A DNA stretch of 40,868 nucleotides, taken from positions 1 to 40,868 of the forward strand of contig CAZOIA010000025.1 in the NCBI GenBank assembly GCA_964579675.1, given 5' to 3'. This document shows positions 18,138 through 25,062 of the stretch, piece after piece (position 1 is the stretch's first letter; the number at the start of each line of letters is the position of its first letter). The DNA comes from CAZOIA01 sp964579675. Lineage in GTDB: Bacteria; Planctomycetota; Phycisphaerae; UBA1845; PWPN01. The notes beneath the pieces are model-generated. The model worked only from the letters and a program-made list of their open reading frames with translations. It was not told the DNA's origin and searched no databases. Made by a program: the position numbers and the translations under genes.

Positions 18138-18749
18138 ATGGGCCTGTTCGACTGGTTGACCAAGAAGGAAAAGCCGCTCTCGAAGATGTCCCGGCAGGAA
18201 CTTCGGCGGGAGGAACTCTTGTTGGAGAAGCAGCGCGGTCAACTGCTCAGGCGCATCGAGAAGCTCGGCAAGGAGAAGCAATCGCTGTTCGAGCGGGGGG
18301 CCGCCGAGAAGATGCCCGAGGTCCGCCGGGTCCTCGCCCAGGAATTCGAGGTGAAGACGTCCGAGCAGTTGATGCTGTCCCGGCAACTCAACATCCGCAG
18401 CAAGGAGACAATGACCCTCTCCCGGATGCGGATGCTGCGCGAGAACGTCGACCGGGCGAAGGCCCACGGCGGCAAGCTCGGGCTGATCGGCGAGAAAGAC
18501 CTGCTTCGGCTCGGGAAGATGATCGAAAGCGACGCGATCTCGACGGAGATGTATCAGCAACGGCTCGATGAGATGCTGTCGCTCGGGGCGGAAGTGGACG
18601 AGGGGAAGGCCGGGCTCAGCGAGGCGGGACAATCCGTCATGGACATCTGGGACAAGATGGACACCGGCCTGATCAGCGATAAGACCGAGGCCTTCGACGA
18701 AGCCGACCGCCGCGTCCGCGACCAGCAGTCAACGTCGGCGGAGGAGTGA
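18138..18749 (+). CDS. ESCRT-III (Snf7)-like protein
   Basis: 203 residues, nearly all helical. MGLFDWLTKKEKP at the N-terminus is a good amphipathic membrane-insertion helix like helix 0 of Snf7 and CHMP4. A long basic helical hairpin follows (residues 18-110), then an acidic C-terminal third (DEMLSLGAEVDEG, TEAFDEAD). This basic-to-acidic layout is that of autoinhibited ESCRT-III subunits. No MIM1 motif is seen at its C-terminus. Ribosome site GAGGGAGG is strong. It follows the winged-helix Snf7-like gene by 31 bp. PspA/Vipp1-type ESCRT-III relatives are the main alternative; the adjacent Vps4-like ATPase favours the Snf7-like reading. Confidence 0.72.
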   Translation: MGLFDWLTKKEKPLSKMSRQELRREELLLEKQRGQLLRRIEKLGKEKQSLFERGAAEKMPEVRRVLAQEFEVKTSEQLMLSRQLNIRSKETMTLSRMRMLRENVDRAKAHGGKLGLIGEKDLLRLGKMIESDAISTEMYQQRLDEMLSLGAEVDEGKAGLSEAGQSVMDIWDKMDTGLISDKTEAFDEADRRVRDQQSTSAEE

Positions 18750-18757
18750 GCGGCACG

Positions 18758-18821
18758 GTAAGAACGTGAGAACGTGAGAACGTGAGAATGTGAGAATGTG
18801 AGGATGTGAGGATGTGAAGTG
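18758..18821 (+). repeat. GTGAGAAC octamer array, 8 units
   Basis: Eight exact 8-bp steps: GTAAGAAC, then GTGAGAAC twice, GTGAGAAT twice, GTGAGGAT twice, GTGAAGTG. It starts 8 bp after the second Snf7-like gene. The last unit holds the GTG start of the four-helix-bundle gene, and GAGGAT in the array can serve as its ribosome site. Confidence 0.95.
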
Positions 18822-19433
18822 ACACGAGCAGGGCAGACAGGGCGGTCTCCGATGGGACAGACACGGCATTCCACCGGCGAGCAGCGGGGCAAGGCAGGCC
18901 ATCGCTCCCGCATTCAGCGTTTCGAAGACCTGCGGGTGTGGCAGGCCGGCCGAGAGCTGGCCAAGGGCGTGTATCGAGCGGCCCGCTCACAACCGCTCAG
19001 GAAGGATCGGGGACTCGTGGACCAGATGACCCGGGCGGCAGTCAGCGTAACCAGCAACATTGCCGAAGGACACGAGCGCGGATCGCGACTGCAGAACGTT
19101 GAGTTCTGTTTCTACGCGAAAGGCTCGGCCGGCGAGCTCAGGAGCCAGGTCATCAACGCCCATGACGTCGAACTCATAGACGACACCGCATTCGAGTGGC
19201 TGCATGCCAAGTGCGAAGAGGTCTCCAGCCTGCTCGCCGGCTACATCAAGCACCTAATGGAGACCGCCGACAAGATGCCGGGGATGAAGTTCACTCGGGA
19301 GATTCATCGCAAATGGGGCTCGATAGAGGAGTGGCTGGCGGATCATGGCATTCGGCGGCTGGCGGACGGACGGTGCGTGTCCGTGGAGAGGGATACTGAA
19401 GGCGCGCAGAGCGAGAGCGGTGAGAAGGCGTGA
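18819..19433 (+). CDS. Four-helix-bundle protein (S23/IVS-like) embedded in octamer repeats
   Basis: 204 residues from GTG at 18819 (ATG at 18852 is an alternative). The core, residues 32-150, matches the four-helix-bundle family first known from 23S rRNA intervening sequences: FEDLRVWQAGRELAKGVY, VDQMTRAAVSVTSNIAEGHERGS, EFCFYAKGSAGELRSQV. Relatives include Avd, the accessory protein of diversity-generating retroelements, but no reverse transcriptase is nearby. Both the start codon and the TGA stop lie inside arrays of the 8-bp repeat, so gene and repeats appear to form one unit that entered between two ESCRT-III-like genes. Function unknown; probably not part of the membrane system. Confidence 0.87.
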   Translation: MTRAGQTGRSPMGQTRHSTGEQRGKAGHRSRIQRFEDLRVWQAGRELAKGVYRAARSQPLRKDRGLVDQMTRAAVSVTSNIAEGHERGSRLQNVEFCFYAKGSAGELRSQVINAHDVELIDDTAFEWLHAKCEEVSSLLAGYIKHLMETADKMPGMKFTREIHRKWGSIEEWLADHGIRRLADGRCVSVERDTEGAQSESGEKA

Positions 19434-19493
19434 GAACGTGGGAACGTGAGAAGGTAAGAAAGTGGGAACGTGGGAACGTGGTAAAGTGAGAAA
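19420..19493 (+). repeat. GTGAGAAC octamer array, downstream of four-helix-bundle gene
   Basis: GTGAGAAG, a 2-base slip, then GTGAGAAC, GTGGGAAC, GTGAGAAG, GTAAGAAA, GTGGGAAC twice, GTGGTAAA, GTGAGAAA. It has the same phase and theme as the upstream array, and the gene's stop codon (19431-19433) lies in the second full unit. Confidence 0.93.
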
Positions 19494-19737
19494 GATGTCG
19501 GGCGGACACGCGGCGGGGCTTGGGACTGCGGCGGGCGTGCCTGCCCGCTTTCGCGCCGCTTCATGTTCGCAGGTCAGGGCTCCAGCGCCCTGTCGCCCTG
19601 TCCCTTTCTCACGTTCTCACCTTCTCACGTTCTCACCTTCGCACAGTCGGGCCCCCGGCGGCGGTCGGCTTGCCTGTGCGTCGCAACCGGTGCCAATGGT
19701 CAACCGCGAATGAGAACACCCGCTTGGGGAGCTTCTG
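19434..19737. other. Intergenic region with inverted octamer arrays
   Basis: 304 bp between the four-helix-bundle gene and the third Snf7-like gene. It holds two octamer arrays in opposite orientation (to 19493, and 19605-19644) that could pair as a large stem around 111 bp of GC-rich sequence. I see no gene in it. The structure could uncouple transcription of the upstream and downstream halves of the cluster. Confidence 0.7.
19605..19644 (-). repeat. Inverted GTGAGAAC octamer array, 5 units
   Basis: On the plus strand TTTCTCAC, GTTCTCAC, CTTCTCAC, GTTCTCAC, CTTCGCAC, the reverse complement of the array ending at 19493. Confidence 0.93.
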
Positions 19738-20343
19738 ATGGCCCTGTTCAAATCCAGCGAAGAGCGTCGGATCGAGCGTGAGATGAAGATTCGCCAGGGG
19801 ATCCGGCGGATCGAACGGGCGGTCCGCGAGCAGAGCAAGTTCATGGACGAGTTCGTCCAGAACGCCCAGCGGGCCCGGGCGATCGGGGACAACAAGCAGT
19901 ATCAGTTTATCCGCAACTCGCTCAAGAAGACGCTCACCATCCGCAAGGTGCTCGAGCGGCAACTGCTGGCGGTCAAGAACGCACTGGTGATCAAGCGGCA
20001 GGCGGAGGCGAGTTCGGACTTCACGGCCGCGATGGGCATGATGGCAACCGAGATCGGCCGGCTCTTCGGCGAGACCGACCTGGTCAAGACGCAGGCGGAC
20101 TGGGAGAAGGCGATGATCCAGTCGCAGACCATGGAAGAGCGCATGAACATGTTCCTCGACTCGGTGGAAGATATTGCCGAGCAGGACGCGGAACTGAGCT
20201 CGTCGGAGTCCGTGGCCGACGAGGAGATCGATCGGCTGATCGAGGCGGAGGCCGATGCCGAGCAGGCCAAGGAGATGGGCAAGATCAGCAACCTGCGGGC
20301 GGAACTCGACGCGCTGAAGGGTCAGAGCGAGAAGACGAAGTAA
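19738..20343 (+). CDS. ESCRT-III (Snf7/Vps2)-like protein with MIM1-like C-terminus
   Basis: 201 residues, all helical. MALFKSSEERRIEREMK starts a strongly basic half (residues 1-90, with RQGIRRIERAV and SLKKTLTIRKVLERQL) that reads as ESCRT-III helices 1-2; residues 100-175 are acidic (DEEIDRLIEAEADAE). The last 20 residues contain NLRAELDALK (185-194). The MIM1 consensus, which binds the Vps4 MIT domain, is L-x-x-R-L-x-x-L-K/R; here it is L-R-A-E-L-D-A-L-K, differing only at the Arg. This tail lies directly upstream of a Vps4-type ATPase gene, with a 15-bp gap. GGGGAG precedes the ATG. Of the three Snf7-like proteins here this is the best match. Confidence 0.82.
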   Translation: MALFKSSEERRIEREMKIRQGIRRIERAVREQSKFMDEFVQNAQRARAIGDNKQYQFIRNSLKKTLTIRKVLERQLLAVKNALVIKRQAEASSDFTAAMGMMATEIGRLFGETDLVKTQADWEKAMIQSQTMEERMNMFLDSVEDIAEQDAELSSSESVADEEIDRLIEAEADAEQAKEMGKISNLRAELDALKGQSEKTK

Positions 20344-20358
20344 CGGGCCGCGGGCATT

Positions 20359-21492
20359 GTGAAACCGGTGATCATGGCGGTTACTTTCGGGACATTTCAG
20401 CGGCTCAAGGACAAGGGCCTGGCTGCTTATCGCAAGGGTGATTACGCCGCGGCCAAGCCCTACCTGATCCAGGCGGCCGAGTGCATGGTCGAGCTGGCCG
20501 AAGAGGCCAAGACCAGGGACCTGCGGGACCAGCACGAGGCCTACGCTCACGAGCTGATCGACCTGGCCAAGGACTGCGACCGGGCGGCAGCGGAGAAACG
20601 CCCGGCAAGGTCCAAGGCCGGGGAGGCGGACGAGAGCGGCACCGACGCCAGCGATTGGATCGTCCGGGACAAGCCGACCATCGGGTTCGACGACATCGCG
20701 GGGCTGGGCGAGGTCAAGGAGGAGATCCGGCTCAAGATGATCTACCCGTTCCAGCACCCGGAGCTGGCCCGGCGGTACGGGGTCCGCACGGGAGGCGGCG
20801 TGCTGCTTTACGGCCCCCCGGGGACCGGCAAGACGATGCTGGCCAAAGCCATCGCTCACGAAATCGACGCGACGTTTTTTGTCATCAGCCCCGCCCAGGT
20901 GCTCAGCAAGTGGGTTGGCGAGGCCGAGCAGAACGTCCGCAAGCTCTTCGACGCCGCCAAGGCCGAACCCAAGGCGGTGATCTTCATCGACGAGATCGAA
21001 GCTCTGGTGCCGAAGCGAAGGTCCGGCGCCTCGACGGTGATGCAGCGGGTGGTGCCGCAGATCCTGCAGGAACTGGAAGGTTTCGACAGTCGGGGCGACC
21101 GGTGCCTGTTGTTCGTGGGGGCGACGAACCGCCCCTGGATGCTGGACGAGGCGGTGCTGCGGCCGGGGCGGTTCGACTCGCGGGTGTACATCCCGTTACC
21201 GGACGCGCCGGCACGGTACCGGCTCGTCGAGATGTACCTGGTGGAGAAACGCCCGGTGGCGGACGACGTTGACGTGGGGCGGCTGTGCGATCGGCTGGAA
21301 GGCTACAGCGGGGCGGACATCAAGAGCATCGCCGGTCGGGCGGCCGCGGTGCCGTTCATGGAGGCGATCGGGGGCGCCGAGCCGAGGCCCATCACAATGG
21401 CCGACATCACGAGCGTCATCGAAGAGACGCTGCCGTCGGTGCACAAGCACGACCTGACCCGGTTCGAGGCATTCGACGAAACGGGGCAATAG
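20359..21492 (+). CDS. Vps4-like AAA ATPase with MIT-like N-terminal domain
   Basis: 377 residues from GTG; ATG at 20374 is equally possible. Residues 11-75 form a three-helix MIT/TPR-like bundle (FQRLKDKGLAAYRKGDYAAAKPYLIQAA). A linker leads to one AAA module: Walker A GPPGTGKT (152-159), the pore loop SKWVGE (183-188) diagnostic of the katanin/spastin/Vps4 clade, Walker B VIFIDE (207-212), sensor GATNRPWMLDEA (255-266), Arg fingers in LRPGRFD (267-273), and RVYIPLPDAPAR, very like the Vps4 RIYIPLP segment. Vps4 disassembles ESCRT-III polymers by threading their tails. It should be a cytoplasmic hexamer acting on the neighbouring Snf7-like proteins. FtsH and Cdc48-type AAA proteins are poorer fits. 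Confidence 0.9.
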   Translation: MKPVIMAVTFGTFQRLKDKGLAAYRKGDYAAAKPYLIQAAECMVELAEEAKTRDLRDQHEAYAHELIDLAKDCDRAAAEKRPARSKAGEADESGTDASDWIVRDKPTIGFDDIAGLGEVKEEIRLKMIYPFQHPELARRYGVRTGGGVLLYGPPGTGKTMLAKAIAHEIDATFFVISPAQVLSKWVGEAEQNVRKLFDAAKAEPKAVIFIDEIEALVPKRRSGASTVMQRVVPQILQELEGFDSRGDRCLLFVGATNRPWMLDEAVLRPGRFDSRVYIPLPDAPARYRLVEMYLVEKRPVADDVDVGRLCDRLEGYSGADIKSIAGRAAAVPFMEAIGGAEPRPITMADITSVIEETLPSVHKHDLTRFEAFDETGQ

Positions 21493-21512
21493 TCCCCGAC
21501 CCGAAGCACCCC

Positions 21513-23303
21513 ATGCTGAAACCCAGATTCGACATAGACGCACTGGCGAGGAACGCCGAGATGGTAGCCCGGATCGTGCCGGCGGACGATCTGTTCACCT
21601 TGACGTCGCGGTCGGTGCTGGTGCCGGCCGGCTGGGCGGCCCTCGTGACGCGGAGCGGGCAGGACCCGTTGCTCGTCAGGGCCGGCGATTCCTTGGAGAA
21701 CGACGCGGGGAACGTGCTCTTCGTGCGTACCACGCCGATCGAGTGCGTCGCGGATGAGTCGGCACTGCGGTCGGCGGACGGCTTCGAGTGCCGCGGTTCG
21801 ATCCGGGCAAGAGTAAGGGTAATGGCCGAGCCCGCGGAGCTGTCGGCCTTCACCAGGACGGTCATCGGATCAACCGGTTCGGTGTCGGTGGCGGATCTGC
21901 AGCGGTACCTGTACTGGCAGATGGGCGAGGTACTGGCTGAACTGGCCGCCCGCCTGAACGCCGAGGCCCTGCTGCAGCCGCTCGATGCATCGACGGTTCA
22001 GGGCATCGTGGAGGACAAGCTCGGGGCGACGTGCCTGGCGGGCGGGTTGGCGATCGACCGGCCGGTGGCGGTGGACTTCTCGTCGCCGGCCTACCGGGAG
22101 CATTGCCGGCTACAGGCCAGGGCCGATCAGGCGAAGCGTCGCTCGGACGCCCGGCTTGAGCTCCAGAAAGCCCGGGCGGCGGCTCAGCGTGAACGGCTCA
22201 CCCACCTGGTCGCGATGCTCGAACAGATGAATGACGCAATCGTCAAGCACCCCGGGCTGAGCATTACCGAGATCCTTCAGGCGTTCAGCGAGGCCGACCG
22301 GAGCGAGTTCTATGCTGCCCAATGGCACCTGTGCCCGAGCGAGCGAGCGACCCGTTTCGTGGCTGCCGCGTCGGGCCCGGAGTTGCTGCTGTATGAGCCG
22401 GGGGCGTTCGGCCGGCCCGCCCGGCGGATCCGGCTTTCCGGGGATCTCGGCTTGCTGCGATCGGTGACGGTAGACGCCCGATCGCTGGAAGCGGGCATTG
22501 TGCTGATCGGGGCGGCCCGGGGCGTGCACGTTCTGGACACGGCTACGGGCGAGGTCCAGCGCAGTCTGGCGGCCGACGTCGGCGACACGGCAAGCGTGCG
22601 GGGAGGCGTCAACGCAGCCGCCATGAGCGACGATCACGTCTATGCGACCCACTCGGAACTCGGCTTGCTGGCCTGGCGACGCGGCGGGATCGCGGGCGAA
22701 AGGTCCCGCCAACTGCGGTCTGACCTGACCAGCGGGGCCGACACCGTGCGCTGCGTCCAGGTCGCGGAACTGCAGCTCTGGTTCGCGGTGGACGAGACGC
22801 TGTTCTCGCTGCCGCTGGAGGACAACGACGCCGCCGAGCCGGTGCGCTACACCGCCAGTGCCGCGACCTTGTCCGCGGTGACGGTGGCGGCGGGGATGAT
22901 TTATGCCGGCAACGTGGACGGGCAGATCATCGCCTGGGACGTCGGGGAGCCTGAGTCGGCCCGGGTCGTCCGCGGGCAGGCCGGGGCCCCGGTCGAGTCA
23001 ATCGACGTCGTGCAAACCGGTGGCGTGGATCGCCTGATTGTGGCCGACCGGCGCAGGGCCCTGCTGGCAATGGTGGTCGGCGACAATTATTCCTGCCGCT
23101 ACGAGAGCCCTTCGCAGATTGTCCGCCGGGCGGTGGCTGCTGATGACGTGTTCGTGGCCATGAATGACAACCGTGATCGGCTCATAGTCTGGAGTCCCGG
23201 GGAGCCGAAGCAGCCGGCCGCCACCGTCATCGTGCCCCACCTGACGGGCAGCACGGTGCAGGATATCTGTCTGATCCCGGTTGTCGCGGCTAAGGCGGGC
23301 TAA
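21513..23303 (+). CDS. SPFH (band 7) domain protein fused to a beta-propeller
   Basis: About 596 residues from ATG at 21513. Residues 30-190 read as an SPFH/band 7 domain (stomatin, flotillin, HflK type): VPAGWAALVTRSGQDPLLVRAG, VLFVRTTPIECV, the long strand SADGFECRGSIRARVRVM, and a helical end. A coiled coil follows (195-240). Residues 270-590 are a repeating beta-rich region with WD40/PQQ-like blades (GVHVLDTATGEVQRSL, GNVDGQIIAWDVGEP, NDNRDRLIVWSPGEP). No transmembrane segment is evident. SPFH proteins form rings or microdomains on membranes, so it could be the membrane platform of the ESCRT-like cluster. It begins 20 bp after the Vps4-like gene and overlaps the convergent leuC stop by 3 bp. 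Confidence 0.78.
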   Translation: MLKPRFDIDALARNAEMVARIVPADDLFTLTSRSVLVPAGWAALVTRSGQDPLLVRAGDSLENDAGNVLFVRTTPIECVADESALRSADGFECRGSIRARVRVMAEPAELSAFTRTVIGSTGSVSVADLQRYLYWQMGEVLAELAARLNAEALLQPLDASTVQGIVEDKLGATCLAGGLAIDRPVAVDFSSPAYREHCRLQARADQAKRRSDARLELQKARAAAQRERLTHLVAMLEQMNDAIVKHPGLSITEILQAFSEADRSEFYAAQWHLCPSERATRFVAAASGPELLLYEPGAFGRPARRIRLSGDLGLLRSVTVDARSLEAGIVLIGAARGVHVLDTATGEVQRSLAADVGDTASVRGGVNAAAMSDDHVYATHSELGLLAWRRGGIAGERSRQLRSDLTSGADTVRCVQVAELQLWFAVDETLFSLPLEDNDAAEPVRYTASAATLSAVTVAAGMIYAGNVDGQIIAWDVGEPESARVVRGQAGAPVESIDVVQTGGVDRLIVADRRRALLAMVVGDNYSCRYESPSQIVRRAVAADDVFVAMNDNRDRLIVWSPGEPKQPAATVIVPHLTGSTVQDICLIPVVAAKAG

Positions 23304-24643
23304 ACCAGGAACTGGCGTGGATCAGTGATGTGGCCGGTGACCGCGCTGGCAGCAGCGGTGTAGGGGCTGGCCAGAAAGATCCGGGCGTCCTTGGAACCCA
23401 TCCGACCGGGGAAATTGCGGTTGGTGGTCGAGATACAAGTGAGGGGCTCGTTGGCCCGGCCGAACGTATCCGCGGGTCCGCCGAGACAGGCGGCACACGA
23501 CGCCGGTCCGAGCTGACAACCGGCGTCCTCGAATACCTTCTCGATAGGCACGTTCTGGCAGCACCGGGTTTTCATGTTGGCGTGGACCCCGGTGGTGGCC
23601 GGCACGATGAACGTGGGAACCTTGACCCGCTGGCCCTTGAGAATCCGGGCAGCAGCCATCAAGTCCGTAGTCTTGCCGCCCGTGCAACCGCCGAGGTAAG
23701 CCCGGTCCACCTTGACGTGCTTGAGGTCGCGGGCGAGGCCGCAGTTGCCCGGCGAATGGGGACTGGCGATGGTCGGCTCGATCTCGGCGGTGCGGTAGAC
23801 CCTTTCGAGCTCGAACGTCGCGTCAGGATCGTTGTCGAACGCCTCCCACGGCTTGGCGGTCCGGCTCTCGACGAACTCGCGGACCACGGCATCAACGCGA
23901 ATCACGCCGTTCTTCCCGCCGGCCTCGATCGCCATGTTGCACAGGGTCATACGCTCCTCGATTTCGAGACTCATCGCCCCGTCGCCGGCGAACTCCATCG
24001 CGCGATAGGTGGCGCCGTCACAGCCGATGTCCCCGATGACGGTCAGGATCAGGTCCTTGGCCATCAGGTACAAAGGCAGTTGACCGTCGAAGACGAACCG
24101 CATCGTGGGCGGCACTTTTAGCCAGAGCTTGCCCGTGCCGAGCACGAACCCCGCGTCCGTGTTGCCGATGCCGGTGGCGAACTCCCCGAATGCACCGGCA
24201 GTGCAGGTGTGCGAGTCCGTGCCGAGAAGCACTTCGCCCGGTCGCGTGTGACCCTCCTCCGGCAAGGCAACGTGGCACACGCCTTTGTACCCGGTCTTCG
24301 CCGGATCCCGGTAGGGGCCGGGCATGCCCTCGCCCTGGAGGAACTCAGGATCGTAGTAGTGCCTGATCCCCTGCTCTTTGACGAACTCGCGGAGGATTTC
24401 GACGTTTCGGTGGGCTCTGGCGTCGGCGGTGAAGATGTAGTGATCGGGGATGATCACGATCTTGTCGGGGTCCCAGACCTTCGCATCCTTGCCGAACTGC
24501 TCCTTGAAAACACCGATGGTGCCCGGCCCGCACACGTCATGGGTCATGAGCACGTCAACGTCAACCCACACATTCTCGCCGGCCCGGACGGCGTCCTTAC
24601 CAGCCCGCCGGGCGAGAATGCTCTCGGTCATGGTCATTCCCAT
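23300..24643 (-). CDS. leuC: 3-isopropylmalate dehydratase / aconitase-family large subunit
   Basis: 447 residues of the LeuC/HacA branch of the aconitase superfamily. The 4Fe-4S cysteines appear at GGCTGGKTTD and in CAACLGG; LGTDSHTCTAGAFGEFATGIG is the classic substrate/cluster loop. It isomerises 2- to 3-isopropylmalate in leucine biosynthesis, or acts as a homoaconitase-like enzyme; the two cannot be separated by eye and the small subunit is not in the window. AAGGATGATCAACG precedes the ATG at 24643. It lies in the same direction as, and just downstream of, the disrupted yjbQ. Confidence 0.88.
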   Translation of the reverse strand: MGMTMTESILARRAGKDAVRAGENVWVDVDVLMTHDVCGPGTIGVFKEQFGKDAKVWDPDKIVIIPDHYIFTADARAHRNVEILREFVKEQGIRHYYDPEFLQGEGMPGPYRDPAKTGYKGVCHVALPEEGHTRPGEVLLGTDSHTCTAGAFGEFATGIGNTDAGFVLGTGKLWLKVPPTMRFVFDGQLPLYLMAKDLILTVIGDIGCDGATYRAMEFAGDGAMSLEIEERMTLCNMAIEAGGKNGVIRVDAVVREFVESRTAKPWEAFDNDPDATFELERVYRTAEIEPTIASPHSPGNCGLARDLKHVKVDRAYLGGCTGGKTTDLMAAARILKGQRVKVPTFIVPATTGVHANMKTRCCQNVPIEKVFEDAGCQLGPASCAACLGGPADTFGRANEPLTCISTTNRNFPGRMGSKDARIFLASPYTAAASAVTGHITDPRQFLV

Positions 24644-24786
24644 CGTTGATCATCCTTTCAGAAGTATCGCCGTCGGGTCGTTGAGGCGCAGGCTGACTGC
24701 CTGTCCCATGTGGTGCAGCCGCGGCAGGTCCCTGCCCCCGGTGCACCGGGATTGTAGCAGAGCGGACGGACGGGGACAATTGCCGG

Positions 24787-25062
24787 TCAGTCCGTCACGC
24801 ACTTGACGAGCAGCCGGCGTTGTCGCGGCCCGTCGAATTCGCAGAAGTAAATCCCCTGCCAGGTGCCTAGGACCAGCCGGCCGTCCTCGACCAAGACCAC
24901 CACCGACGAGCCCACAGTGGAGGCCTTGATGTGCGAGTCGCTGTTGCCCTCGGCGTGCTGGTAAGCCGGGTCACCCCTGGGGACGAGCTGTTCGAGCTTC
25001 CAGAGGAAATCGTGCACGACAGACGGGTCCGCGTTCTCCTGAATGGTGATGCCGGCGGTGCT
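24787..25062 (-). pseudogene. yjbQ: 3' half of host yjbQ, cut by element insertion
   Basis: From the AGC codon at the core (25062) to the stop at 24787 this encodes the last two thirds of a UPF0047/YjbQ protein: STAGITIQENADPSVVHD, HAEGNSDSHIKAS, GRLVLGTWQGIYFCEFDGPR. It has lost its start. Codons upstream belong to the integrase end of the mobile element. The missing N-terminal half (VCYVPHS) is found 8.9 kb away at 33952-34078 on the same strand; the joined protein would read VCYVPHS-TAGITIQ, exactly the family's HTTAG active-site region. YjbQ proteins have been linked to thiamine phosphate synthesis, but their role is unsettled. Confidence 0.93.

Noticed and set aside
18758..19644. Repeat arrays as a CRISPR
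   Set aside because: Units are 8 bp with no spacers and no cas genes are near; these are tandem octamers.
18138..20343. Reading the Snf7-like proteins as PspA/Vipp1
   Set aside because: They are shorter than PspA, lack its recognisable N-terminal helix pattern, and one ends in a MIM1-like tail next to a Vps4-type ATPase. Kept as a stated alternative only.
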